From: an uncultured Clostridia bacterium | GTDB lineage: Bacteria > Bacillota > Clostridia > Christensenellales > UBA3700 | DNA: 38,496 nt | Direction: 5' to 3' | NCBI GenBank assembly: GCA_944380395.1 | Contig: CALWHM010000015.1 | Span: 1 to 38,496 of the forward strand | Translations under genes and position numbers: made by a program | Notes under the pieces: generated by a model | Databases searched by the model: none | Told to the model about the DNA's origin: nothing | Seen by the model: the letters and a program-made list of their open reading frames with translations, nothing else | In this document: one piece after another, positions 32,339-38,496 of the stretch | Layout: every line of letters begins with the position of its first letter | How positions within the stretch are numbered: the first letter of the stretch is position 1

Positions 32339-32403
32339 TGACAGAAAACTTACAATATGATTACTTTGCGTGATAGCAGGCGCGGAAGGGGAGAAGTTAC
32401 AAT
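32339..32403 (+). promoter_or_regulatory. Putative Pho box and -10 of the pst operon
   Basis: TGACAG (32339), TTACAA (32350) and TTACTT (32361) recur at 11-bp steps, the spacing of PhoP-type direct repeats (consensus TTAACA-like). TACAAT (32398-32403) is a candidate -10, with no good -35, as expected of an activated promoter. The adjoining genes include a PhoB/PhoP-type regulator. Confidence 0.5.
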
Positions 32404-32429
32404 AATGGTGGTCAATAAAGGAGGTTTGT

Positions 32430-33332
32430 ATGAAGACAACTAAAAAAACGATTTTGGTCATCATTGCGCTTATTGTGGCGCTTACCGCGATTTTGGCGGC
32501 GTGCGGCGGAGAAAAAGACATCGCCGTTATAGCTCGTACTTCGGGCAGCGGAACGCGCGACGCGTTTGAATCCATAGTTAAGTCGGAAGACGGCACGTCG
32601 TTGAAGGACGCGGGGCTTATGAAGGGTGCGATAGAACAGGATAAGACGTCCGCCGTAATTTCCCTTGTGTCTTCCACCAAGACGGGCATAGGATATGTGT
32701 CTTTGGGTTCGGTGGACGACAGCGTTAAAGTTTTGAAGGTGGAGGGCGTTCAAGCCAACGCGGAAAACGTGCTCAGCGGCGAATACAAAATGCAGCGCCC
32801 GTTCGTCATAATGACCAACAAGGCTCTTACGGAAGAAGGGCGCCTTACCCCCGCCACGCAAGACTTTGTCAAGTTTCTCAAAAGCACTCAGGCGCAGCAG
32901 ATAGTGGAAGAAGAAGGTTATGTCAAGCAGGAGGAGGGAGCTTCGGAATACACCGCGCCCGCAGAGAATTTGTCCGGGAACATAGCCGTCAGCGGCTCCA
33001 CGTCCGTAGATCCGCTTATGGACAAACTTATCGGCAAGTATAAGGAGATAGGCGGCGCGAAAGTTGCGGGAGTGGAGATAAGCAAGAACTGCCAGGGCAC
33101 TTCCCACGGCATATCCGCGGTGAAGGCGGATACTGCGGGCAACGCGATAGGACTTGGCTCTTCCGCCGTAAAGCAGGCGGATGAGGCGCAGATAGCCCAC
33201 TTTTCAATAGCGCTTGACGCAATAGCCGTGATAGTGCATCCGGAAAACACGCTTGAAGACATATCCGTGGCGCAGCTGTTCGATATCTACACGGGCAAGA
33301 TCGTCAAATTCAGCGCCCTTGCCGCAGCGTAA
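32430..33332 (+). CDS. pstS: Phosphate-binding lipoprotein PstS, circularly permuted
   Basis: PstS captures phosphate outside the membrane for the PstCAB transporter. The 300 residues begin with a lipoprotein signal (lipobox LAAC, Cys25). Mature sequence starts directly with ARTSGSGTRDAFES (about 36-48), the motif that usually lies in the second half of PstS, and runs to QQIVEEEGYVK near 170. A linker leads to NIAVSGSTSVDPLMDKLI (about 184-201), normally the N-terminal motif, and ends at LFDIYTGKIV. All parts of the fold are present but the order is swapped. TAAAGGAGG precedes ATG 32430. I believe this order occurs in other clostridial PstS proteins. Confidence 0.88.
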   Translation: MKTTKKTILVIIALIVALTAILAACGGEKDIAVIARTSGSGTRDAFESIVKSEDGTSLKDAGLMKGAIEQDKTSAVISLVSSTKTGIGYVSLGSVDDSVKVLKVEGVQANAENVLSGEYKMQRPFVIMTNKALTEEGRLTPATQDFVKFLKSTQAQQIVEEEGYVKQEEGASEYTAPAENLSGNIAVSGSTSVDPLMDKLIGKYKEIGGAKVAGVEISKNCQGTSHGISAVKADTAGNAIGLGSSAVKQADEAQIAHFSIALDAIAVIVHPENTLEDISVAQLFDIYTGKIVKFSALAAA

Positions 33333-33340
33333 AACTTATT

Positions 33341-35161
33341 ATGGAAAAAAATTCAATAAAGGAAAAATGCGGCAAACTGCTTTTTGCCGCGACCGCCGCG
33401 CTGTGCATAGCCGCAGCCGCGGCGATATTCGTATTTATAATTATAAAATCCGTCCCCGCGCTTGCGGAAACGGGCGTGGGAGAATTTTTGTTCGGAACGA
33501 CATGGGCGCCCGACGCGAACGACGTGTACGGTCAGCCGCTTGCGGGAAGTTACGGGATACTGCCTATGTTGGTAGGCACGCTTGTCGCCACGGTATGCGC
33601 GCTTGCGGTAGGGGGAACGCTGGGATTTTTCACGGCGGTGTTCCTCTCCTATTATTGCGGGGGAAAGGTCAAGGCGGTGTTTACGTCAGTGATAAATCTG
33701 CTTGCGGGCGTGCCGTCCGTCATATTCGGATTTTTCGGGATAAAGGTGATAATGCCGCTGTTCAATGCGCTTTCTCCCACGGGCAATTCCAGCGGGCTTT
33801 TGCTCACGTCCGTAATTTTGGGAATGATGATATTCCCCACGGTGGCGTCCCTTTCCAAAACCGCGCTGGAAGCGGTGCCCTCGGCTTACTTTGAAGGCGC
33901 GCTGGCGCTTGGAGCCACACGCGACCAGGCGGTGTTCCGCACGGTGGTGCCCGCGGCAAAGTCCGGCATTACTGCCGCTATGATATTGGGCGTGGGCAGG
34001 GCGCTGGGGGAAACCATGGCGGTGGTAATGGTGGCAGGCAACTCTCCGCAGTTCATCGGCGGGCTGTTCACTTCCTTCCGCACAATGACGGCAAACATCG
34101 TGCTGGAAATGGGCTACGCGGGAGAAGTGCAGATGGGCGCGCTTTTTGCCACGGGCGGCGTGCTTTTGGTATTTGTGGCGATAACGGTAGTGTTGCTTTC
34201 TTTGGTGACTTCGGATAAAAAAACCAAGGGCAGGGGCGGAAAAAGAAGGGGAAACTTTCTTCTCAACGGCAGAAGGGCGTGCTTTGCGGGCAAGGTGTGC
34301 GGCTTTGTCAGCGCGGCGTTTGCGCTTGCTTTTTTGGCGGCGCTTATAATATATCTGCTTGTAAAGGGTCTGCCGCACATCTCAACGCAGTTGTTGTTCG
34401 GCGCGTACGAATACGGCGGGGAGATAAGCATTTTGCCCTCTGTTGCGGCAACGCTGATGACGGTGGGCATATCCCTTGTAATAGCTCTGCCGCTGGGCAT
34501 ATGCGCCGCAATTTTTCTCAACGAGTACGCAGGCAGCAAAAACCCGTTCGTCAGGGTGATACGCGGCGCGATAGACGTGCTTTCCGGCGTGCCTTCCATA
34601 GTGTACGGATTGTTCGGAGCGGTCACGTTCGTGACGCTTTTGGGCGGAAATTATTCCATAGCGGCGGGAGCATTGACTATATCCGTAATGCTACTTCCAA
34701 CCGTGATAAGGGCTACGGAAGAAAGCCTGCGCGCCGTGCCGATGAGTCTGAGAGAGGGCGCGCTTGCGCTGGGCGCGGGCAAACTGCGCACGGTGTTCAC
34801 CGTGGTGCTTCCGTCCGCTCTGCCCGGCATAATAGCGGCTGCGATACTTTCCGTGGGCAGGGTGATGAGCGAATCCGCGCCGTTTATGTTCACAATGGGG
34901 TCGAGCATTCAGCCCATGCCGGAGGGTGCGATGAGCGGCGGCACGACGTTGGCGGTGCTTTTGTATTACCTTTCCGGTGAGAATTTATATACGGACGAAG
35001 CGTACGCCTGCGCGTGCGTGCTTATGTTCATAGTGCTGCTGCTCAACGCGGCGGCGGAAGTTATGGGCAGACTGCTGCAAAGAAAATTTCAAGGGGAAAA
35101 AAATGTCAATAAAAAAAGAGGGAGGAAAAGAGCGCTTGAAAGAGCAAAAGAAAACGCGTGA
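33341..35161 (+). CDS. pstCA: PstC-PstA fusion, phosphate ABC transporter permease
   Basis: The two membrane subunits of the phosphate importer, usually separate genes, form one 606-residue polypeptide. Residues 1-290 match PstC, with the ATPase-contact loop [26 protein letters not shown] near 187-212. After a basic linker ([11 protein letters not shown], about 296-306) the PstA half has [26 protein letters not shown] near 474-499. Each half has about six hydrophobic segments. The start, eight bases after pstS, lacks a clear ribosome site and may depend on coupling. The 3' end overlaps pstB by 59 bases. Confidence 0.93.
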   Translation: MEKNSIKEKCGKLLFAATAALCIAAAAAIFVFIIIKSVPALAETGVGEFLFGTTWAPDANDVYGQPLAGSYGILPMLVGTLVATVCALAVGGTLGFFTAVFLSYYCGGKVKAVFTSVINLLAGVPSVIFGFFGIKVIMPLFNALSPTGNSSGLLLTSVILGMMIFPTVASLSKTALEAVPSAYFEGALALGATRDQAVFRTVVPAAKSGITAAMILGVGRALGETMAVVMVAGNSPQFIGGLFTSFRTMTANIVLEMGYAGEVQMGALFATGGVLLVFVAITVVLLSLVTSDKKTKGRGGKRRGNFLLNGRRACFAGKVCGFVSAAFALAFLAALIIYLLVKGLPHISTQLLFGAYEYGGEISILPSVAATLMTVGISLVIALPLGICAAIFLNEYAGSKNPFVRVIRGAIDVLSGVPSIVYGLFGAVTFVTLLGGNYSIAAGALTISVMLLPTVIRATEESLRAVPMSLREGALALGAGKLRTVFTVVLPSALPGIIAAAILSVGRVMSESAPFMFTMGSSIQPMPEGAMSGGTTLAVLLYYLSGENLYTDEAYACACVLMFIVLLLNAAAEVMGRLLQRKFQGEKNVNKKRGRKRALERAKENA

Positions 35162-35924
35162 AGAGAAGCTTTTTTCCAAAGACATAAGCGTGGAAAACGC
35201 GAATTTATATTACGGCGACTTTCACGCTCTGAAAGGTATAGATATGTATATCCCCGCAGAGCGCGTGACGGCGTTTATCGGACCTTCCGGGTGCGGCAAG
35301 ACCACCTTGCTCAAATGTTTCAACCGTATGAACGACCTTGTGCCCGGGTGCAGGGTGGAGGGCACGTTCACGGTGGGCGGAGAGGACATATACAAGAGCA
35401 AGGACGTCACTTCACTGAGAAAACGCGTGGGAATGGTGTTTCAAAAGCCCAACCCTTTCCCTATGAGCGTGTACGACAACGTGGCGTACGGACCGCGCAC
35501 TTTCGGCATAAAAAAGCGGGCGGAGCTGGACGAGATAGTGGAGCGTTCGCTCAAACAGGCGGCGATGTGGGAAGAACTCAAAGACAGGCTGGGCAAGTCC
35601 GCCCTCGGGCTTTCGGGCGGTCAGCAGCAAAGACTTTGCATTGCCCGCGCGCTTGCCACTTCTCCGGGCATAATTTTGATGGACGAGCCTACTTCCGCGC
35701 TGGACCCCATCTCCACTGCCAAAATAGAAGAGCTTATCGGGAGTATCAAAGAATATACCACAGTGGTGATAGTCACCCACAATATGCAGCAGGCGGCAAG
35801 GATATCGGACAAGACGGGCTTTTTCCTGATGGGAGAGCTTGTGGAGTATGCGGATACGAAAGACATATTTTCCGACCCGAAAAAAGAACAGACCAAAAGG
35901 TATATTGAAGGAAGGTTCGGCTGA
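35103..35924 (+). CDS. pstB: Phosphate import ATP-binding protein PstB
   Basis: PstB is the cytoplasmic ATPase of the phosphate importer. The 273 residues have Walker [10 protein letters not shown] near 60, a Q-loop in [19 protein letters not shown], the signature [15 protein letters not shown] near 178, Walker [12 protein letters not shown] near 200 and the switch His in IVTHNMQQA. An extra basic N-terminal 25 residues overlap the pstCA 3' end. AAGGGGAAAAA precedes ATG 35103. An internal start nearer [17 protein letters not shown] would remove the overlap but has no site. Confidence 0.94.
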   Translation: MSIKKEGGKERLKEQKKTREEKLFSKDISVENANLYYGDFHALKGIDMYIPAERVTAFIGPSGCGKTTLLKCFNRMNDLVPGCRVEGTFTVGGEDIYKSKDVTSLRKRVGMVFQKPNPFPMSVYDNVAYGPRTFGIKKRAELDEIVERSLKQAAMWEELKDRLGKSALGLSGGQQQRLCIARALATSPGIILMDEPTSALDPISTAKIEELIGSIKEYTTVVIVTHNMQQAARISDKTGFFLMGELVEYADTKDIFSDPKKEQTKRYIEGRFG

Positions 35925-35927
35925 CGC

Positions 35928-35957
35928 TTGTCAAATGCGGGGAATAAATGGTATACT
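35928..35957 (+). promoter_or_regulatory. Promoter of the response regulator/kinase pair
   Basis: TTGTCA (35928-35933) and TATACT (35952-35957) are 18 bp apart with a TGG extension. The predicted leader is only about ten bases, holding AGGTGG three bases from ATG 35973. It allows regulator expression apart from the pst genes. Confidence 0.6.
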
Positions 35958-35972
35958 CCGTATAGGTGGATT

Positions 35973-36635
35973 ATGGATAAGGCACTGATTTATATAGTTG
36001 AAGACGACGAAGGCATTCAGGAACTTTACGAAAGCGCGTTTGAGGACGTGTACGATATACGCATTTTCGGCGACGGCGAATCTTTTTTCAAGGCGTTTGA
36101 GGAAAAGCGCCCCTCTCTTGCGATAATCGACATCATGCTTCCCGACATAGACGGGTACACCATTTTGACGCGTTTGAGGGAAAAAGACGAAGTGCTGCCC
36201 GTGATAATAGTTTCCGCAAAGAGCGACGAGATGAGCTTTGTCAAGGGCTTGAACAAGGGGGCGGACGATTACGTGTCCAAACCTTTTTCCGTAATGGAAC
36301 TGATTGCAAGGGTGAAGGCGGGGCTGAGGCGCGCCAATCTGTACGTGCGCAGGCACAACGAATTTACCGTCAACGAAAAACTCTATGACATAGCTTTCCG
36401 CGGTCAAAAGCTGGGACTTACGATAAAGGAATTCAAGCTGCTCAAACTGCTCATAGAGCGCTCCGGCGAAACGCTCACGCGCGAAGAGATATTCAAAGCG
36501 GTTTGGGGCGACGACTTTATGGGCGAAACGCGCGCGCTGGATATGCACATCGCCCAGATCCGCGACAAGATAAGGGCGGCGGGCGGCGAAAACCCGATAG
36601 TCACGGTGCGCGGCGTGGGATACAGGGTGGACTGA
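35973..36635 (+). CDS. phoP: PhoB/PhoP-type response regulator
   Basis: This 220-residue OmpR-family regulator has a receiver domain with acidic pocket EDDE (10-13), phosphoacceptor Asp53 in IIDIMLPDIDG and Lys102 or so in DDYVSKPFS. A winged-helix DNA-binding domain runs from about 125 (ERSGETLTREEIFKAVWGDDF, VTVRGVGYRVD). It very probably binds Pho boxes such as that at 32339 when phosphate is scarce. ATG 35973 is preferred over an upstream in-frame TTG because residues before MDKALIYIVEDDE are not family-like. It overlaps the kinase gene by one base. Confidence 0.9.
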   Translation: MDKALIYIVEDDEGIQELYESAFEDVYDIRIFGDGESFFKAFEEKRPSLAIIDIMLPDIDGYTILTRLREKDEVLPVIIVSAKSDEMSFVKGLNKGADDYVSKPFSVMELIARVKAGLRRANLYVRRHNEFTVNEKLYDIAFRGQKLGLTIKEFKLLKLLIERSGETLTREEIFKAVWGDDFMGETRALDMHIAQIRDKIRAAGGENPIVTVRGVGYRVD

Positions 36636-38317
36636 TGAGAAAAAAACTTACTCTCCACTGTATGCTCATAGCACTTATAACGGCAATGATAGTGTTCATT
36701 GCCGCCCTAGGACTGCTCTTTTGGCTGTATGACGAAACGGAAGAGAAGGGGATAAAGGATAAAACGCGCCTGCTTGCGGCGGCGCTGACTTCCGCGCAAA
36801 AGCCTGAAAGCGTGCTTGCGGCGATAGACGGCACACGCGTGACGCTCACGGACGCGGAAGGATACGTTATCTATGACAGCGACGGCGCCGAGGGTCCGCA
36901 CGCGGACAGGGAGGAGATAGTAGCCGCGCTTAAAGGCTCTCCCGTGGTCGTGACGCGCTATTCGCAGACGTTGGGCGCGCGGGCTTACTATTATGCCGAA
37001 ACGTTTTCCGCCGGCGGAAAAGTCTACGTGCTGCGCGTGTGCGAAAAGATGAGCGACATCGCGCCCTATGTCGGCGCGGGCGTGGGCGCGCTCTTTTTGG
37101 CGGTGGCGGTGGGACTTGCCGTGTCCGCGGTGTTTGCCCGAAAGGTGTCCTCCGGCGTGTTCGGACGGCTGAAGGAGATAAACGGGCGGCTGCGCGCGCT
37201 CACGCAATTGAGCGAGGATTCCGCCTTTACCGGCAAGGACGAGTTTGCGCAGATAGCAGAAGAGATAGACGCGCTTGTGGCGGGGCTGGGCGGCTCCCTT
37301 GCCGACCTCAGGCGCGAACAGTCCAAGCTGGACTTTGTCATAAACAACATCTCTCAGGGAATGATGGCGTTTTCTTCACGCAACGAAATAGTGCTTTACA
37401 ACAAGCCCGTGTGCAAGATATTCAAAGTGAAAGACGACATAATGGGCAAACATTTTTCCCACCTGACCAAAGACGAGGAACTCAAAGCGCTTATGCACAA
37501 CGCGCTCACACGCGGGGAGGACGGGGAGTTTTCTTACCGTTTGCGCGGCAAGGATTTGAATTTCAAGGTGTACAGTTTTAAGACGGACGACGGCAGCGGA
37601 GAGATAGAGCACATAGTGCTGGTGGCGGACCTGACCAAGGAAAAAGCCGCAATGCGTCAAAAAAGCGAGTTTTTCGCAAACGCTTCGCACGAGCTGAAAA
37701 CGCCGTTGACCACAATGCAGGGGCTTACGGAGATATTGCTTGCGAAAACTTCGGACGAAGGGCAGAAAAAACAGCTTGAACGCATATACAAGGAGAGCAA
37801 GCGGCTCAGCTTTTTGGTGCAGGATATGCTCTACATCAGCGATCTGGAGAGCGGCAGAGCAGAGCGCAGGGAAGAGGACGTGGACCTCGGCGCGGTGCTG
37901 GCGGAGGTCAGGCAGGAGTATTCGCACCAGGCGGAGGAAAGGAACGTGCGAATAAACGTCTCCGGCAGCGGGAACGTGCGCGCGGATTACCGCAACATAT
38001 ACGAGATAGTGGGCAATCTGTGCAGCAACGCCGTGCATTACAACGTGCCCGGCGGCAGCGTGGATATGAGTATCCGCACGCAGGAGGGGAAGGTGGTGCT
38101 CACCGTGTCGGACACGGGCATAGGCATTCCCGAAGAACACCTGCCCAAAGTGTGCGAAAGGTTTTACCGCGTGGACAAGAGCCGCTCCAAAAAGACGGGC
38201 GGCACGGGTCTGGGGCTTGCGATAGTCAAGCACGTGTGCAACCTTTACGGCGCCAAGCTGGATATAAAGAGCAAGGTGGGGGAAGGCACCGCGGTGCAAG
38301 TCACGTTCGGAAGATGA
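36635..38317 (+). CDS. phoR: PhoR-type sensor histidine kinase
   Basis: The 560 residues comprise a first transmembrane helix (about 8-31), an extracytoplasmic sensor domain (about 35-140), a second helix (about 147-168), a HAMP-like segment, a PAS-like domain (LDFVINNISQGMMAFSSRNEIVLYN, near 225-330), the dimerisation helix with phospho-accepting His352 in FFANASHELKTPLT, and the catalytic ATPase domain. The N box is NLCSNAVHY, the G1 box DTGIGIPEEH and the G2 box GTGLGLAIVKHV. It pairs with the regulator just upstream and, by position, reports on PstSCAB activity. No phoU is seen before the window ends. Confidence 0.9.
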   Translation: MRKKLTLHCMLIALITAMIVFIAALGLLFWLYDETEEKGIKDKTRLLAAALTSAQKPESVLAAIDGTRVTLTDAEGYVIYDSDGAEGPHADREEIVAALKGSPVVVTRYSQTLGARAYYYAETFSAGGKVYVLRVCEKMSDIAPYVGAGVGALFLAVAVGLAVSAVFARKVSSGVFGRLKEINGRLRALTQLSEDSAFTGKDEFAQIAEEIDALVAGLGGSLADLRREQSKLDFVINNISQGMMAFSSRNEIVLYNKPVCKIFKVKDDIMGKHFSHLTKDEELKALMHNALTRGEDGEFSYRLRGKDLNFKVYSFKTDDGSGEIEHIVLVADLTKEKAAMRQKSEFFANASHELKTPLTTMQGLTEILLAKTSDEGQKKQLERIYKESKRLSFLVQDMLYISDLESGRAERREEDVDLGAVLAEVRQEYSHQAEERNVRINVSGSGNVRADYRNIYEIVGNLCSNAVHYNVPGGSVDMSIRTQEGKVVLTVSDTGIGIPEEHLPKVCERFYRVDKSRSKKTGGTGLGLAIVKHVCNLYGAKLDIKSKVGEGTAVQVTFGR

Positions 38318-38340
38318 ACGGCGGAAAATTTGCGCAAAGC

Positions 38341-38364
38341 GCGCCCATTGACGGGCGCTTTTTT
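38341..38364 (+). terminator. Intrinsic terminator after the kinase gene
   Basis: GCGCCC (38341-38346) pairs with GGGCGC (38353-38358) around ATTGAC, then TTTTTT. Confidence 0.9.
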
Positions 38365-38409
38365 CGTTTTACGCGGAGTTTTTTTATGAAAAAGCGGGCA
38401 GAGGAGGCT

Positions 38410-38439
38410 TTGAAAAGTTGTGTAGGTTTACAATACAAT
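38410..38439 (+). promoter_or_regulatory. Putative promoter at the right edge
   Basis: TTGAAA (38410-38415) and TACAAT (38434-38439) are 18 bp apart. TTACAA recurs at 38428 and 38442, and TTAACG lies at 38458, Pho-box-like but without 11-bp spacing. AAAAGGAGG at 38464-38472 has no start codon close behind it inside the window. The downstream gene is outside. Confidence 0.35.
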
Positions 38440-38496
38440 TGTTACAAAGTCATGGTGTTAACGAAAAGGAGGTAAAAGCGAAGCAAGGCAGCGTTT

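Noticed and set aside
38386-38475. 29-codon open frame at the right edge
   Set aside because: It has no ribosome site and overlaps promoter-like sequence; noncoding DNA is the simpler reading.

Overview
The window reads as a chromosomal segment of a Bacillota/Clostridia-type bacterium, probably an uncultured gut lineage. The pointers are strong AGGAGG-type ribosome binding sites, a SipW signal peptidase with camelysin/TasA-like exported proteins, a clostridial-style pst/pho locus and a myo-inositol catabolic operon. Most genes share one GC-rich codon style. Two stretches (about 1-2160 and 26450-30060) are visibly more AT-rich and carry defence-type genes, so they look acquired. The taxonomic guess is inference; no rRNA or tRNA gene is present to fix it.

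Layout. 1-2299: decayed type I restriction subunit (hsdR) truncated at a tandem repeat, then about 950 bp without genes but with several palindromic repeats. 2300-9011 (+): a GT4 glycosyltransferase, two small membrane proteins, a promoter, a SIS-domain sugar-phosphate enzyme coupled to a D-2-hydroxyacid dehydrogenase, a membrane protein with an Ala/Glu tail, cysteine synthase and a TcdA/ThiF-like protein. 16775-9096 (-): one long transcription unit starting at a good sigma-A promoter. Its 5' leader is about 400 nt and looks structured. It then encodes a small TasA-like protein, SipW, a membrane-anchored protein of unknown family, two mid-size camelysin-like proteins and two large proteins joining a TasA-like N-terminus to beta-solenoid-like repeats. 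The first three steps resemble the tapA-sipW-tasA order, but the substrate set is expanded.

17142-24339 (+): a compact inositol operon, iolC-iolB-iolD-iolE-iolA-iolG, ending at a terminator shared with a convergent HAD phosphatase/metallophosphoesterase pair (26336-24427, -). 26551-30000 (+): an AT-richer insert with a chloramphenicol-acetyltransferase-fold protein, a TIR-like protein with a long helical C-terminus, and an AAA/DUF4143 ATPase whose promoter is embedded in a tandem repeat. 30068-32262 (+): a GH2 glycosidase with a promoter that predicts a leaderless mRNA and an apparent frameshift near its end. 32430-38317 (+): phosphate uptake and sensing: a circularly permuted PstS, a PstC-PstA fusion, PstB, then a PhoB/PhoP-type regulator and PhoR-type kinase with their own promoter.

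The best candidates for an undescribed system are the SipW/camelysin operon with its structured leader, and the TIR-like gene with its acetyltransferase-fold neighbour.
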